Below are positions 48,401 to 58,539 of a DNA stretch of 64,000 bases, piece by piece. The stretch is from assembly GCF_015775975.1 (NCBI RefSeq), contig NZ_CP064056.1, positions 1,550,001-1,614,000 of the forward strand, in the 5' to 3' direction. Each line of letters begins with the position of its first letter. The first letter of the stretch is position 1. Below the pieces are notes generated by a model, which saw nothing but the letters and a program-made list of their open reading frames with translations, was not told where the DNA came from and made no database searches. This DNA is from Staphylococcus lloydii. GTDB taxonomy: Bacteria; Bacillota; Bacilli; Staphylococcales; Staphylococcaceae. The position numbers and the translations under genes are program-made.

Positions 48401-49791
48401 TCATGCGGATTACTAAAACGTTCAAATTTATCTATGATTTCTCCTTCTTTAACTTTAACGGCAGCTAATTCAATAATTTTGTCATATTGGTTAGATAAAC
48501 CGGTAGTCTCAACGTCAAAAACCACATAAGTCGCATCTTTTAAATTTCTATCAGTGGGTTTATAAGCGATCGGCACACCATCATCAACGAGCATACCCTC
48601 CATACCATAAATCATTTTAATATCATTTTTTTCAGCCGCAGCATGTGCATCAGGAAAAGCCTGTACGACGTTATGGTCAGTTACAGCAATGGCTTTATGT
48701 CCCCATTTTGCTGCTTGATCAACATAAGCGCTAATATTAGGTATTCCATCCATTTGACTCATAGAAGTGTGTAAATGGAATTCAACTCTTTTTTCTTCAG
48801 CTTTGTCTTGTTTAGATATTTTTTTAATCTCTTCAATGTCTGACATCATCATTACTAAATCTCTGACGAAAGTATCTTCTTCAATACGACCTTGCGCACG
48901 TACCCATTTACCAACACTTAACGCTTTAAAATGAGCTAAATCATCTTTATTTTTACGTGTGAACATCTTTAACACAAGAGAATCAGTATAGTCCGTTACT
49001 TTTAATTCTACGATATGTCGACCACTTTTTAATTCTTTAAGGTTAATATCAAATATGACACCTTCGACTGCCACTTTAAATTCTTCTTCAATAATATTTT
49101 CGATTGGTCTTACGCTTTCAACTTGAATTGGTTTACCAATCTGACATTTACTTACGTCACTTTCGTTATTATCTTGTTGTTTTGCTTTTTCAGCTTTCAT
49201 TTTTTCTAATTTTTCAGTAGCTTCACGTGCGCTCTTTTCATCTTCTTCTTGGATGTGTGCTTCTAATGAGGCTAAATCATCATCTGTATTATCGTTATTT
49301 GTCTCAAAAATCACTTTATTAATATTAAAGCCACATTGTTTAAATGCTTTCACTAAGCTACCATTACACACTTTATCAAAATGATTTCCTTCAACATCAT
49401 TTTGACAGACAACCTTAATCACATCGCCAGACATAATAAGTTTCTTTTGTTTTAATTGTCCTTTTACTTTCGGCGACAAGTTAGTTTGGTCAATACAATA
49501 ATTGAAATATTTTAAAGCGTGTTCATCTTGATTAGATGTATCTTCAATTTCAAATTGCCATTCCACATACGCAATAGCTTTAAATTCTTCTGTCACGGCG
49601 TTAGTAAAAAGTAAGTAATCTTCATAAGATAAAAAGCGCGGTAATTTAATTTGAAGCATCCATGATCTATTCTTAGAGGAAACATCTATACGAGTTAATT
49701 CTCCCTGTTCTAATATATCTTGGTCTAACTGATAAGCAATCTTGATTTGGTCAGCTAGTATTTTGAATTTTTCTTGATTTGTCATTGCCAT
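45475..49791 (-). CDS. polC: DNA polymerase III alpha subunit, PolC type
   Basis: Main replicative polymerase of low-GC Gram-positives, with built-in 3'-5' proofreading. 1438 aa: N-terminal region, OB fold, PHP domain (EEKRVEFHLHTSMSQMDGI and VTDHNVVQAFPD), inserted DEDD exonuclease (VVFDVETTGLS ... HNASFDMGF ... HRAIYDTEATAY), then the polymerase core with PDIDLNFSGEYQ, the zinc-finger cysteines CPKCKTSEF and CDTCGSEL, and a C-terminal helix-hairpin-helix and clamp-binding end (LPDKAQLSIFDM). The start at 49791 has AAGGTGG 8 nt upstream; a further in-frame ATG at 49785 is 14 nt away and a GTG upstream overlaps the site. Confidence 0.98.
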   Translation of the reverse strand: MAMTNQEKFKILADQIKIAYQLDQDILEQGELTRIDVSSKNRSWMLQIKLPRFLSYEDYLLFTNAVTEEFKAIAYVEWQFEIEDTSNQDEHALKYFNYCIDQTNLSPKVKGQLKQKKLIMSGDVIKVVCQNDVEGNHFDKVCNGSLVKAFKQCGFNINKVIFETNNDNTDDDLASLEAHIQEEDEKSAREATEKLEKMKAEKAKQQDNNESDVSKCQIGKPIQVESVRPIENIIEEEFKVAVEGVIFDINLKELKSGRHIVELKVTDYTDSLVLKMFTRKNKDDLAHFKALSVGKWVRAQGRIEEDTFVRDLVMMMSDIEEIKKISKQDKAEEKRVEFHLHTSMSQMDGIPNISAYVDQAAKWGHKAIAVTDHNVVQAFPDAHAAAEKNDIKMIYGMEGMLVDDGVPIAYKPTDRNLKDATYVVFDVETTGLSNQYDKIIELAAVKVKEGEIIDKFERFSNPHERLSETIKNLTHISDDMLVDAPEINDVLTEFKEWVGDAIFVAHNASFDMGFIDTGYERAGFGPSTNGVIDTLELSRTINTEYGKHGLNFLAKKYGVELTQHHRAIYDTEATAYMFIKMLKQLEELNVNNHQDINKSLTNEDAYKRARPNHVTLIVQNQEGLKNLFKIVSASLVKYYYRTPRIPRSLLDEHREGLLVGTACDEGELFTAVMQKDQTQVEKIAKYYDYIEMQPPALYQDLIDRELIRDNETLHEIYDRLMKAGKAADIPVIATGNAHYLYEHDAIARKILIASQPGNPLNRSTLPEAHFRTTDEMLDEFHFLGEDLAKEIVVTNTNKLADQIERVVPIKDELYTPRMEGANDEIRELSYSNAKKLYGEELPQIVIDRLEKELESIIGNGFSVIYLISQRLVKKSLDDGYLVGSRGSVGSSFVATMTEITEVNPLPPHYICPKCKTSEFFDDGSVGSGFDLPDKNCDTCGSELIKEGQDIPFETFLGFKGDKVPDIDLNFSGEYQPEAHNYTKELFGDDKVFRAGTIGTVAEKTAFGFVKGFLNDQGIHKRGAEVDRLVKGCTGVKRTTGQHPGGIIVVPDYMDIYDFTPVQFPADDQSASWMTTHFDFHSIHDNVLKLDILGHDDPTMIRMLQDLSGIDPKTIPVDDKDTMGIFSSPQSLGVTEDEILCKTGTFGVPEFGTGFVRQMLEDTKPTTFSELVRISGLSHGTDVWLGNAQDLIRSGTCDLSSVICCRDDIMVYLMYNGLEPSLAFKTMEFVRKGKGLTDDMVEAMVENEVPDWYLDSCRKIKYMFPKAHAAAYVLMAVRIAYFKVHHPLYYYASYFTVRASDFDLISMIKDKESIRNTVKDMYSKYMDLGKKEKDTLTVLEIMNEMAHRGYRMQPVSLEKSKSFEFVIEGDTLIPPFVAVPGLGENVAKRIVDAREEGPFLSKEDLNKKAGLSQKVIDYLDELGSLPDLPDKAQLSIFDM

Positions 49792-49890
49792 GACGGTAAC
49801 CACCTTACTTTATAATGCACTGGTTATATACAGTGCTTATCGATTCAATTATGTAACATTGAATGCTAATAATCTCAAACTCTATAATAA

Positions 49891-49920
49891 ATGCACCATT
49901 GCGTATATACAATGATGCAT
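49891..49920 (-). terminator. Terminator between proS and polC
   Basis: ATGCATCATTG / CAATGGTGCAT on the minus strand (49910-49920 with 49891-49901), 11 bp with one G-T pair, 8-nt loop, followed by TTATTAT. An extended -10 (TGTTATAAT, TATAAT at 49949-49954) lies upstream of it, so it may also sit in a polC leader. Confidence 0.7.
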
Positions 49921-49983
49921 TTGTCAGAAGCAGATAAAATACTAATACATTATAACAAAATATTAATAGCTCTGCTTGTCCTG

Positions 49984-51687
49984 TTATTTAACTTTTTCAT
50001 ATAAAGCTTTTACGTAATCTACTAAATCATCGATGTTAACATCTTCACTTTCGCCTGAATCTCTTCGTTTTACTTCTACGATACCTTCTGCTGCGTTTTT
50101 ACCGATAACGACTCTAACTGGTAAACCAATTAAGTCTGCATCATTAAATTTAACGCCAGCACGTTCTTTACGGTCGTCGTATAAAACATCAAATGAATTT
50201 TTCAAGGAAGCGTATAGTTGATCTCCTAATTCACGTTGCTCATCTTTTTTAGGATTTAACGTAATTAAATGTAAATCGAATGGCGCTACTGCTTTTGGCC
50301 AAATAATACCATTATCGTCATTATTTTGTTCAACAATAGCACTTAAAGTTCTAGAAACACCAATACCATAGCAACCCATTAATAATGGCTTAGCTTTACC
50401 TTGGTTATCTAAAATTGTCGCATTCATCGCTTCAGAATATTTAGTACCTAGTTTAAAGACTTGTCCTACTTCAATACCTTCAGCAAAATGTGCTGCTCCA
50501 GAACCATCTGCAAGTGGCTCTCCTTCTAAAATGAATCTAAAGTCACCAAATGCATCAACGTTAAAATCTCTATCAACGTTAGCATTCACTAAATGGAATC
50601 CATCTTCATTCGCGCCTACTACAATATTATTTAAATCTTGTAATGCATTATCTGCATAAATTTTAATATCTTTATCAAATATTGGTCCTAATGAACCTGG
50701 ATTAGCACCTAATAAATTAACGATTTCTGATTGTGTTGCAAGTTCGATGTTGTCAGTTTCAAAGTAAGATTTTAACTTCACATCATTAATTTCATGGTGT
50801 CCACGTACTAAAATCATAATAAATTCGCCATCAACTTTAAAAATCATAGATTTAGTTATTTCATCTAATGGTCTCTCTAAGAAATCAGCTAATTCTTGTG
50901 CCGTATGAACATTTGGTGTTTCAATCTTAGCTAATGCTTCTACTGGTTGATGTTTTTGATTTGGTTCATAAACAACTTCCGCTTTTTCTATATTTGCCGC
51001 ATAATCACTATTTTCACTATAAACGATAGTGTCTTCACCAATATCACTTAAGGCCATAAATTCATGTGTATGATTACCACCGATAGCACCTGAATCAGCT
51101 AACACTGGACGTGCGTTGATACCAGAACGTGAAAAAATTCTTTTATATGCTTCATACATATCTTGATAAGTAGCATCTAAAGATGCTTCATCTACATGGA
51201 AAGAATAAGCATCTTTCATAATAAATTCTCTACCACGTAATAAACCAAAACGTGGACGTTTTTCATCACGATATTTTGATTGGATTTGGAATAGCGTCAA
51301 TGGTAATTGTTTATATGATTTTAGTTCATCTCTAACAATCGATGTCACCACTTCTTCATGGGTAGGTCCAAGTGCGAATTCACGACCATGACGATCTGTT
51401 AAACGCATAAGTTCTGCGCCATAAGAACCCCAGCGACCTGATTCTTCCCATAATTCAGCTTGTTGCAACGCTGGCATTAAAATTTCAACCGCATCGATAC
51501 TTTCCATTTCTTCACGTATAATTGCTTCGATATTATTTAATACGCGAGTAGCTAGTGGTAAATAACTGTATATGCCACTTGTACTTTGTTTTATAAGCCC
51601 TGCTTTTAATAGTAATCTATGGCTAAGTGCTTCTGCACCGGCAGGTACCTCTTTCATCGTTGGTATAAAGACCTTAGATTGTTTCAT
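49984..51687 (-). CDS. proS: Prolyl-tRNA synthetase (bacterial type with editing domain)
   Basis: Class II synthetase charging tRNA-Pro. 567 aa: motif 2 region [25 protein letters not shown]-like (here [12 protein letters not shown]), the YbaK-type editing domain inserted at about residues 225-385 ([47 protein letters not shown]), motif 3 [18 protein letters not shown], and the anticodon-binding C-terminus ([20 protein letters not shown]). Same length as in S. aureus. ATG with GGAG upstream. It lies 20 bp after rseP and is likely cotranscribed with it. Confidence 0.98.
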   Translation of the reverse strand: MKQSKVFIPTMKEVPAGAEALSHRLLLKAGLIKQSTSGIYSYLPLATRVLNNIEAIIREEMESIDAVEILMPALQQAELWEESGRWGSYGAELMRLTDRHGREFALGPTHEEVVTSIVRDELKSYKQLPLTLFQIQSKYRDEKRPRFGLLRGREFIMKDAYSFHVDEASLDATYQDMYEAYKRIFSRSGINARPVLADSGAIGGNHTHEFMALSDIGEDTIVYSENSDYAANIEKAEVVYEPNQKHQPVEALAKIETPNVHTAQELADFLERPLDEITKSMIFKVDGEFIMILVRGHHEINDVKLKSYFETDNIELATQSEIVNLLGANPGSLGPIFDKDIKIYADNALQDLNNIVVGANEDGFHLVNANVDRDFNVDAFGDFRFILEGEPLADGSGAAHFAEGIEVGQVFKLGTKYSEAMNATILDNQGKAKPLLMGCYGIGVSRTLSAIVEQNNDDNGIIWPKAVAPFDLHLITLNPKKDEQRELGDQLYASLKNSFDVLYDDRKERAGVKFNDADLIGLPVRVVIGKNAAEGIVEVKRRDSGESEDVNIDDLVDYVKALYEKVK

Positions 51688-51707
51688 ACACTTTTACTCC
51701 TCTCTCG

Positions 51708-52991
51708 TTATAAGAAATAGCGTTGAATATCATTCCATGTTACTAAGACCATGATAATAAGGACAAAAACAGCCCCTACGGCAATAATTGCTGATTCAAC
51801 TTTTTTATTTAATGGTTTTCTAAATATTGCTTCATAAAGCACAAATAAAATACGTCCACCATCTAATGCAGGAATTGGTAACAAGTTCATTAGTCCAAGG
51901 TTAACGCTCAATAACGCTGTTAATTGTATCACATTAATAATACCTGTTTTCACAACCGTATCGACATTATGATAAATACCAACTGGACCGTTTAACATAT
52001 CAAATGAGAACCCGCCAGTGAAAATACTAGCAATCAATCCAACGATAGCTGTAAATATATATTTACCTGCTTCTATAGACTTTTCAAATCCACTAACTAA
52101 AGGTTTAAATGCTGAATGCTCATTTTTAGCTTGGAATCCTAAAACATAAGATGTTTGTGTTTTAGTTTTTGTAATTTTTTGTTCTACTTTTTTAGGTGTA
52201 AGCTCAACTGTTTTATCCTTGCCGTCACGTTCAACCGTCACTTTAGTCTTATTACTTTTAATTTCATTTATTTTATCGTTAATTTGTTGCTTATCTGTAA
52301 TTTTTTGATCGCCTATTTTGACGATTTTATCTCCTGAATGAAGCCCTGCTTTTTGCGCTGGATAGTTATCAGCTAATTGGCCGATTGTTGTAGTTGGTGT
52401 GCCTTGATAATAGGCTAATCCAATAAATAATACTAAAGTAAGTAAAAAGTTAAATAACGGCCCCGCAAACAATGTTAAAAACTTTTGGTATGGCTTTTTG
52501 TAAGTAAATTGTCTATTTTTGGGCGCAATTTGAATTAAACTACCGTTTTCTACAAAATATGATTTATGCGCAATTGCATAATGGTGTCGTTCTTCATCTG
52601 AATCAACGCCTTCAATAAATAAACCTTCTTTGAAATCACATTGTTTTACTTCAATTGCTTCGATTTGTTGGAATTTATGTTGGTCATCTAAGATGATATG
52701 TGTAATTTCATCTTTCTCATTTAATTTAATTTTGACATGCATACCTGGTTTTACTGGTGGTTCTTCTAAACCATCACCAGCCATACGTACATACCCACCT
52801 ACTGGCAATAAGCGAATCGTATATAACGTTTCATTTTTTCTAAAGCTGAAAATTTTGGGGCCCATTCCTATTGCAAATTCTGGACACATAATTCCTGCTC
52901 GTTTGGCGAAAAACATATGTCCGTATTCATGTACTGATACTAATACGCCAAAGACGATAATAAAAGCAAATATTGTTACTAAGAAACTCAA
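51708..52991 (-). CDS. rseP: RIP metalloprotease RseP (site-2 protease)
   Basis: Intramembrane zinc protease of the M50B family; in Firmicutes it cleaves anti-sigma factors, remnant signal peptides and peptide pheromone precursors (Eep). 427 aa: HEYGH at residues 21-25 in the first membrane helix, a PDZ domain at about 195-270 ([23 protein letters not shown]), and the C-terminal [14 protein letters not shown] holding the third metal ligand Asp. An extra-cytoplasmic region before the PDZ carries the Eep-type insertion. Start TTG (52989-52991) with GAGGTG 7 nt upstream. Cotranscribed with proS. Confidence 0.95.
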   Translation of the reverse strand: MSFLVTIFAFIIVFGVLVSVHEYGHMFFAKRAGIMCPEFAIGMGPKIFSFRKNETLYTIRLLPVGGYVRMAGDGLEEPPVKPGMHVKIKLNEKDEITHIILDDQHKFQQIEAIEVKQCDFKEGLFIEGVDSDEERHHYAIAHKSYFVENGSLIQIAPKNRQFTYKKPYQKFLTLFAGPLFNFLLTLVLFIGLAYYQGTPTTTIGQLADNYPAQKAGLHSGDKIVKIGDQKITDKQQINDKINEIKSNKTKVTVERDGKDKTVELTPKKVEQKITKTKTQTSYVLGFQAKNEHSAFKPLVSGFEKSIEAGKYIFTAIVGLIASIFTGGFSFDMLNGPVGIYHNVDTVVKTGIINVIQLTALLSVNLGLMNLLPIPALDGGRILFVLYEAIFRKPLNKKVESAIIAVGAVFVLIIMVLVTWNDIQRYFL

Positions 52992-53031
52992 TTATATACA
53001 CCTCGTGTTTGATTAATTTAGTCGCGTAAAG

Positions 53032-53095
53032 TGTAAAAGTTAGCAGTTCATATGAATATACAATATTTTAAAACTAAAGAGGCGTAACTTTTACA
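53032..53095. repeat. Inverted repeat in the rseP leader region
   Basis: TGTAAAAGTTAGC (53032-53044) and GCGTAACTTTTACA (53082-53095) are reverse complements except for one extra G, 37 bp apart, with a TTCATATGAA palindrome (53047-53056) between. It lies 41 bp upstream of the rseP start. There is no T run, so it is not a terminator; leader structure or operator. No other feature seen in 53096-53157 or 53217-53299. Confidence 0.5.
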
Positions 53096-53157
53096 TTTAT
53101 ATATGGTTGTATCATTTCATTTGTGTTATTAGGGTTAAGCTTTTATAGCTTGTGAAA

Positions 53158-53216
53158 AGGAGTTAAGAAATAAATAACTACTCAAATGATGTAGCTATTT
53201 TACCTCATTAACTCCT
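53158..53216 (-). terminator. Terminator after cdsA
   Basis: AGGAGTTAA / TTAACTCCT on the minus strand (53208-53216 with 53158-53166) with an inner AAATAGCTAC/GTAGTTATTT stem, followed by TTTTC. It lies about 84 bp past the cdsA stop. Confidence 0.75.
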
Positions 53217-53299
53217 GCTCGACAACTTTATTCCATTATACAATCGTGACAATAATTTGTATGTATATTCTCGCTAGTAATAATCAATTAGTCACATCA

Positions 53300-54082
53300 T
53301 TACACTTGAATAAGTAAAATATTAACTAATGGTAAGACAAACATAAAGCTATCAAAGCGATCTAATATACCACCATGACCAGGTAATATTCTACCAGAGT
53401 CTTTTACTCCAAAATGACGTTTAAACCCTGATTCTACTAAATCACCAAGCTGTCCGAATGCACTAAGCACTACAGTCCAGATTAGTAATAACCAAACAGC
53501 GATATTAAAGTCAACAAAAATCAACATAACAATCGGTACTAATAAACTACAAATTAAACCGCCAATAAAACCTTCAATCGTCTTATTAGGACTAATTACT
53601 GGCCATAATTTGTGTTTGCCCATTAGACGACCGAAAATGTATGCACCAGTATCTGTTAACCACACTACTAAAAAGGCATATAAAATATAATGTATTCCTT
53701 CAGAGCGTGTTGCGTATAAATACATAAATCCAATACCTACATAAGCAACAGCCATTAGACAAAAAGCTGCATCCATAAAACTAAATCTATTTTTAGACAA
53801 TACAGTATAACTTAATAAGATAAAACTAATTGCTATAAGCGATTTAAGTTGGAAATTATCAACCCATGTACCAGCATCTTGAGGCAACATTATAATCAAT
53901 ATTCCAAGCGCACATATGAGTCCTGGAATTGACATAAATTTAATCATATTCATATTTAATAATTCTTTTAAACCGATAAAAGCAAGTAAATATGAAAATA
54001 GCATTAGTATAAATCCGCCCTTTAGTAAAATAGGAAGGAAGATAATCAGAGCTATTATTGCAGTTAAAGTTCTAACTTTCAT
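53300..54082 (-). CDS. cdsA: Phosphatidate cytidylyltransferase
   Basis: Integral membrane enzyme making CDP-diacylglycerol, the precursor of PgsA further left in the window. 260 aa with about eight hydrophobic segments; C-terminal signature [39 protein letters not shown] is the CTP-transferase family motif. [21 protein letters not shown] and [12 protein letters not shown] are also conserved. ATG with AGGAG upstream. It lies 15 bp after uppS. Confidence 0.97.
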   Translation of the reverse strand: MKVRTLTAIIALIIFLPILLKGGFILMLFSYLLAFIGLKELLNMNMIKFMSIPGLICALGILIIMLPQDAGTWVDNFQLKSLIAISFILLSYTVLSKNRFSFMDAAFCLMAVAYVGIGFMYLYATRSEGIHYILYAFLVVWLTDTGAYIFGRLMGKHKLWPVISPNKTIEGFIGGLICSLLVPIVMLIFVDFNIAVWLLLIWTVVLSAFGQLGDLVESGFKRHFGVKDSGRILPGHGGILDRFDSFMFVLPLVNILLIQV

Positions 54083-54097
54083 ACTATTCTCCTAACT

Positions 54098-54862
54098 TTA
54101 TAGTCCACCAAAACGTCGTTGGCGTGACTGATAAATTTTTATACATTTTGTTAGTTCTTCTTTATCAAAATCGGGCCATAATTTTTCATTAAAGATAAAT
54201 TCACTATACGAAACTTGCCAAATTAAGAAATTACTAATACGTTGTTCCCCAGACGTTCTAATTAATAAATCCGGGTCTGGATAATTATGTGTGAATAAAT
54301 GTTCTGAAATTAATTTTTCGTCAATTTGATCAGAACTCGCACCCTCTGCTAATAATTGTTCATACAGCGATCTCACACTATGTACAATTTCTGCACGGCC
54401 ACCATAATTAATCGCAAATATTAATTTCATGCCTGTATTATTCTGAGTATCAGTCTTCGCCTTTTCTATTGCCTTAAGTGTAGACTTAGGTAAATTATCT
54501 AAAATACCTATCGTTTCAACTTTAACATTATTTTCAATAAGTTCGGGTAAAAAAGTTTTTAAGAAGTTTACTGGTAAGCTCATAATATAATTCACTTCAT
54601 TTTCAGGTCGAGACCAATTTTCAGTGGAAAATGCATAAAGTGTTAAATATTTTAATCCCATATCGCTCGCGGCTTTTGTGATTGATTTTACGGTTTGCAT
54701 ACCTTGATAATGACCTTTAATTCTCGGCAGTTTACGTTGCTTTGCCCAGCGACCATTGCCATCCATTATGATTGCAACATGTTGAGGTATGTTATGTATG
54801 TCCAAATCATTATTTTCGTGATTTGAAGGTGTTTTATTCTTCTTTTTAAGGTTTTTAAACAT
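54098..54862 (-). CDS. uppS: Isoprenyl transferase (undecaprenyl diphosphate synthase)
   Basis: cis-Prenyltransferase that makes the C55 lipid carrier for peptidoglycan and teichoic acid. 254 aa: HVAIIMDGNGRWAKQRKLPRIKGHYQGM (catalytic Asp in MDGNGRWA), LTLYAFSTENWSRP, AINYGGRAEIV, and the C-terminal PDPDLLIRTSGEQRISNFLIWQVSYSEF. The start at 54862 (MFKNLKKK) is taken because GGAGG lies 8 nt upstream. Pair with cdsA. Confidence 0.97.
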   Translation of the reverse strand: MFKNLKKKNKTPSNHENNDLDIHNIPQHVAIIMDGNGRWAKQRKLPRIKGHYQGMQTVKSITKAASDMGLKYLTLYAFSTENWSRPENEVNYIMSLPVNFLKTFLPELIENNVKVETIGILDNLPKSTLKAIEKAKTDTQNNTGMKLIFAINYGGRAEIVHSVRSLYEQLLAEGASSDQIDEKLISEHLFTHNYPDPDLLIRTSGEQRISNFLIWQVSYSEFIFNEKLWPDFDKEELTKCIKIYQSRQRRFGGL

Positions 54863-54964
54863 GGTATTTCCTCCGAGCATGATCATCTCTGTATATTATA
54901 ATAGGTTCTTTATACAATTATCTACCATTTTATCATACTAAAACTGTACATTACATAAACAAAG

Positions 54965-54997
54965 AAAAAACTGTACCAAAGTCTTATTTGATACAGT
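54965..54997 (-). terminator. Rho-independent terminator after frr
   Basis: ACTGTATCAAA / TTTGGTACAGT on the minus strand (54987-54997 with 54970-54980), 11 bp with one G-T pair, 6-nt loop, then six T residues. It lies 120 bp past the frr stop; the space between holds AT-rich sequence only. Confidence 0.88.
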
Positions 54998-55117
54998 CCA
55001 ATATCATCATAAAAACTAATTATCTTAATACAAACTTAAATTGCTTATATTATAATATGTTAGTTTTATAAAAAGTTATGAATTGTACAAATCACTTTTG
55101 GCACAGTCTTACCATGA

Positions 55118-55672
55118 TTATACTGATAAAATATCTTGCTCTTTCTCTTCAAGTAAATTATCGATTTCCTTAATAGAATCGTCAGTAAGCTTTTGAATAT
55201 CATCAGTTTGTGCTCTTAAATCATCTTCAGTAATGTCACCGTCTTTTTCTTGTTTTTTCAACGAATCATTACTGTCACGACGAACATTTCGTACTGCTAC
55301 TTTAGCATTTTCACCGATTTTTTTAACTTCTTTAACTAATTCTTTACGGCGTTCTTCAGTAAGTGCAGGTACAGAAATTCTAATAACTTCACCATCACTT
55401 GAAGGGTTTACGCCTAAGTTAGCCGCATTGATAGCTTTTTCAATATTTCCAACAGAGCTTTTATCATATGGAGAGATAACAAGTAAACGTGCTTCAGGCA
55501 CATTGATGCTTGCTAATTGTTGTACTGGAGTTGGTGCACCATAGTAATCAACAGTTACTCCATTTAATAAATTTGAATTAGCACGTCCTGCATTAATGTT
55601 TGCTAATTCTCTTGATAAATTATCGATAGATTTTTTCATCTTACTTTTCGTGTCATTAATTATGTCACTCAT
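55118..55672 (-). CDS. frr: Ribosome recycling factor
   Basis: With EF-G splits post-termination ribosomes. 184 aa, three-helix bundle: [68 protein letters not shown] is the family core, with [10 protein letters not shown] and a charged C-terminal helix. ATG with AGAGGTG upstream. It lies 15 bp after pyrH. Confidence 0.98.
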   Translation of the reverse strand: MSDIINDTKSKMKKSIDNLSRELANINAGRANSNLLNGVTVDYYGAPTPVQQLASINVPEARLLVISPYDKSSVGNIEKAINAANLGVNPSSDGEVIRISVPALTEERRKELVKEVKKIGENAKVAVRNVRRDSNDSLKKQEKDGDITEDDLRAQTDDIQKLTDDSIKEIDNLLEEKEQDILSV

Positions 55673-55687
55673 ATTTTACACCTCTGA

Positions 55688-56410
55688 TTATTTAGTAATT
55701 AACGTACCTATTTTTTCGCCCATCACTGCACGCTTAATATTGCCTTCTTCCATGATTGAGAACACATTTAAAGGAATATTGTTATCCATACAGAATGATG
55801 AAGCAGTAGAATCCATTACTTGTAGGCCTTCTTGTAACATTTGAATGTGCGTTAAATGCTCATATTTGATAGCATTGGCATCAACTTTAGGGTCAGCAGA
55901 GTATACACCGTCCACATTATTTTTACCCATTAAGATAACATCTGCTTCAACTTCAGCTGCACGTAATGCAGCAGTAGTATCTGTTGAAAAGTAAGGGTTA
56001 CCGATACCTGCAGCAAAGATAACAACTCTTTTCTTCTCTAGGTGTCTAATAGCACGACGTCTAATGTATGGCTCTGCCACTTGTTTCATTTCAATTGAAG
56101 TTAAGACACGTGTATCACAGTTTAGTTGCTCTAGACTATCTTGTAATGCTAACGCGTTCATAACAGTTGCTAACATACCCATATAGTCCGCAGTACCACG
56201 GTCCATACCTAAATCAGCACCTGTTTTACCTCTCCAAATATTGCCACCGCCAACAATTACAGCAATTTCGCAATCCATTTTTGCAACTTCAGCTACTTGT
56301 CTAGCGACACTTTTAATAATCATAGGGTTAATACCGCTACCTTTATCTCCTGCAAGTGCCTCACCACTTAATTTTAAAACAACACGTTTGAATTTTGAAG
56401 TATCAGCCAT
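55688..56410 (-). CDS. pyrH: UMP kinase
   Basis: Amino-acid-kinase-family enzyme making UDP from UMP; hexameric and controlled by GTP and UTP in bacteria. 240 aa: [63 protein letters not shown], and [23 protein letters not shown]. The start at 56410 (MADTSKF) has AGAGG 8 nt upstream; an upstream in-frame ATG has no site. Gene order tsf-pyrH-frr is standard. Confidence 0.97.
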   Translation of the reverse strand: MADTSKFKRVVLKLSGEALAGDKGSGINPMIIKSVARQVAEVAKMDCEIAVIVGGGNIWRGKTGADLGMDRGTADYMGMLATVMNALALQDSLEQLNCDTRVLTSIEMKQVAEPYIRRRAIRHLEKKRVVIFAAGIGNPYFSTDTTAALRAAEVEADVILMGKNNVDGVYSADPKVDANAIKYEHLTHIQMLQEGLQVMDSTASSFCMDNNIPLNVFSIMEEGNIKRAVMGEKIGTLITK

Positions 56411-56546
56411 CGTCTTATCCTCTCTATTGAAAATATATGTAAATGATACAAGTAAAGAAGACACGTGAGTTGGACCTATACAAAAGTTTATCTTTTATAC
56501 TGAGGCACAAAAGGTGTCTTCTTTCTTGTTCAACACTTATGAAAAA

Positions 56547-57425
56547 TTATTTCATTTGTCCTTTAACTTCATCAGCGAAGTTTTCTTCACGTTTTTCCAT
56601 ACCTTCGCCTACTTCATAACGTACGAAGTCAACAAGTTTACCACCTTTAGATTTCAAGTAAGCTTCAACTGTTTGGTCAGGATCTTTAACAAAGTTTTGG
56701 TCAACTGCACAAATTTCTTGTAAATATTTACGTAAACGACCTTCTACCATTTTTTCAACGATATTTTCTGGTTTACCTTCATTTAATGCTTGTTGTTTAA
56801 GTACTTCTTTTTCGTGTGCAATTTCTTCGTCATTTACTTGGTCAGAAGAAACATATTTAGGGTTGATTGCTGCGATATGCATAGCAACATCTTTAGCAGC
56901 TTCTTGGTCTGTTGTACCTTCAACAACACTTAACACACCAATACGTCCACCCATGTGTTTGTAAATACCGAAAGCGTCGTTATCTGTTTTAGTTCTTACT
57001 GCAAAACGACGGATGCTTAATTTTTCACCAATTGTAGCAATTGATTCTTTCATACGTTCGTCAACTGTTTTACCATCAGATAATTTAGTTTCAGATAATT
57101 CTTCTACAGTGTTTACTTTAGTTTCAAGAACTTGGATCGCAATTTCTTTTACTAATTCTTGGAAACCTTCGTTACGAGCAACGAAGTCTGTTTCTGAGTT
57201 GATTTCAACGATTGCTGCATCGTTTCCTTTTTGTTCTGCATGTACTAAACCTTCTGCCGCGATACGGTCAGCTTTTTTAGCTGCTTTTGAGATACCTTTT
57301 TCACGTAGGTAGTCGATTGCTTTATCGATGTCACCATCTGTTTCAGTTAACGCTTTTTTACAATCCATCATACCAGCGCCAGTTTTTTCACGTAATTCTT
57401 TAACAAGTTTAGCTGAAATTGCCAT
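56547..57425 (-). CDS. tsf: Elongation factor Ts
   Basis: Guanine nucleotide exchange factor for EF-Tu. 292 aa: N-terminal UBA-like [44 protein letters not shown], core with [18 protein letters not shown], and the C-terminal KFVKDP-like region ([15 protein letters not shown]). ATG with GGAGG upstream. Separated from rpsB by 90 bp that hold a strong terminator hairpin. Confidence 0.98.
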   Translation of the reverse strand: MAISAKLVKELREKTGAGMMDCKKALTETDGDIDKAIDYLREKGISKAAKKADRIAAEGLVHAEQKGNDAAIVEINSETDFVARNEGFQELVKEIAIQVLETKVNTVEELSETKLSDGKTVDERMKESIATIGEKLSIRRFAVRTKTDNDAFGIYKHMGGRIGVLSVVEGTTDQEAAKDVAMHIAAINPKYVSSDQVNDEEIAHEKEVLKQQALNEGKPENIVEKMVEGRLRKYLQEICAVDQNFVKDPDQTVEAYLKSKGGKLVDFVRYEVGEGMEKREENFADEVKGQMK

Positions 57426-57466
57426 TTAATATTCCTCCATTATTTCATAAATTTAATATTTATTTT

Positions 57467-57500
57467 AAAAAAAGGTGATAAGCCTTATTATCTTATCACC
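57467..57500 (-). terminator. Terminator between rpsB and tsf
   Basis: GGTGATAAG / CTTATCACC on the minus strand (57492-57500 with 57474-57482), perfect 9 bp, 9-nt loop, then seven T residues. It lies 15 bp past the rpsB stop, ahead of the tsf ribosome-binding site; partial readthrough would set an rpsB excess over tsf. Confidence 0.92.
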
Positions 57501-57515
57501 CATTTTACATTATTC

Positions 57516-58310
57516 TTAGTTTGATTCAACAGAAGTGTTTTCTTCAGTTGATGCTGATTCAGTAGCTTCAGTTTCACTTGATTCTTCAAGATTGATGTTT
57601 TGTTCTGCTGCTACTTCTTCATTTGATACACCTTGTTGACCTTCTAAGACTGCATCTGCCATTTTACCAGTTAATAATTTAACTGCGCGAATAGCGTCAT
57701 CGTTTGCTGGGATAACGTAATCAATTTCATCAGGATCACAGTTTGTATCCACAATACCCACGATAGGGATGTTTAATTTACGTGCTTCAGCAATTGCGTT
57801 ACGCTCTTTACGAGGGTCAACTACAAATAATGCTTGAGGCATTGATTTCATATCACGAATACCGCCTAAGAATTTGATTAAACGGTCGTATTCTTTTTTA
57901 AGTTCTACAACTTCTTTTTTAGGTAATACTTCGAATAAGCCATCTTCTTCCATTTTTTCAATTTCAGAGATGCGTTTGATACGTTTAGAGATTGTTTTGT
58001 AGTTAGTTAAGATTCCGCCTAACCATCTTTGGTTTACGTAAAATTGACCAGCACGTTCTGCTTCAGCTTTAACTGATTCTTGTGCTTGTTTTTTAGTACC
58101 TACAAATAAAACGCGTCCGCCATCTTCAGAAATTTGTTTAATGAAGTTATATGCTTCTTCTACTTTTTTAACTGTTTTTTGTAAGTCGATGATATAGATA
58201 CCATTTCTCTCAGTGAAAATGTATCTTTTCATTTTTGGGTTCCAACGGCGTGTTTGGTGACCGAAGTGAACACCTGCTTCTAGTAATTGTTTCATTGAAA
58301 TTACTGCCAT
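57516..58310 (-). CDS. rpsB: 30S ribosomal protein S2
   Basis: 264-aa ribosomal protein required late in 30S assembly and for S1-type interactions. Seen: [72 protein letters not shown] and [48 protein letters not shown] Ser/Glu/Thr-rich acidic tail follows from about residue 228. ATG with AGGAGG 8-9 nt upstream. A promoter and structured leader precede it. Confidence 0.98.
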   Translation of the reverse strand: MAVISMKQLLEAGVHFGHQTRRWNPKMKRYIFTERNGIYIIDLQKTVKKVEEAYNFIKQISEDGGRVLFVGTKKQAQESVKAEAERAGQFYVNQRWLGGILTNYKTISKRIKRISEIEKMEEDGLFEVLPKKEVVELKKEYDRLIKFLGGIRDMKSMPQALFVVDPRKERNAIAEARKLNIPIVGIVDTNCDPDEIDYVIPANDDAIRAVKLLTGKMADAVLEGQQGVSNEEVAAEQNINLEESSETEATESASTEENTSVESN

Positions 58311-58360
58311 GATTAAATCCTCCTAATGGTTTTTTACCTCCACAAAAAGCTCATATAAAC

Positions 58361-58460
58361 ACGAAATAAATTATTTCGCACCCTTTATACTTCTACTCTT
58401 CGTGTGTGTATTGGCTCAATAGCCGTTTACTAATATACCATAATTATATGGTCTACGCAA
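58361..58460 (-). promoter_or_regulatory. rpsB promoter and structured leader
   Basis: Minus strand promoter: -35 TTGCGT (58455-58460), 17-bp spacer, -10 TATATT (58432-58437) with an extended TGG. The leader (start near 58425) contains GGCTattgAGCC (58413-58424) and the hairpin CGAAATAAATTATTTCG (58362-58378, 8-bp arms). It could be a site for S2 autoregulation, which is known in bacteria, but no recognised motif is present. Confidence 0.6.
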
Positions 58461-58487
58461 TAAATTAATTTCAGCGAATTCTACAAT

Positions 58488-58528
58488 AAAAAAACGACTC
58501 GCAAAATGCTAATTACTGTCGCTTTTTT
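58488..58528 (-). terminator. Rho-independent terminator after codY
   Basis: AAAAAAGCGAC / GTCGTTTTTTT on the minus strand (58518-58528 with 58488-58498), loop about 19 nt, followed by T-rich sequence. It starts 12 bp past the codY stop. Confidence 0.85.
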
Positions 58529-58539
58529 ATAAAAGTAGT

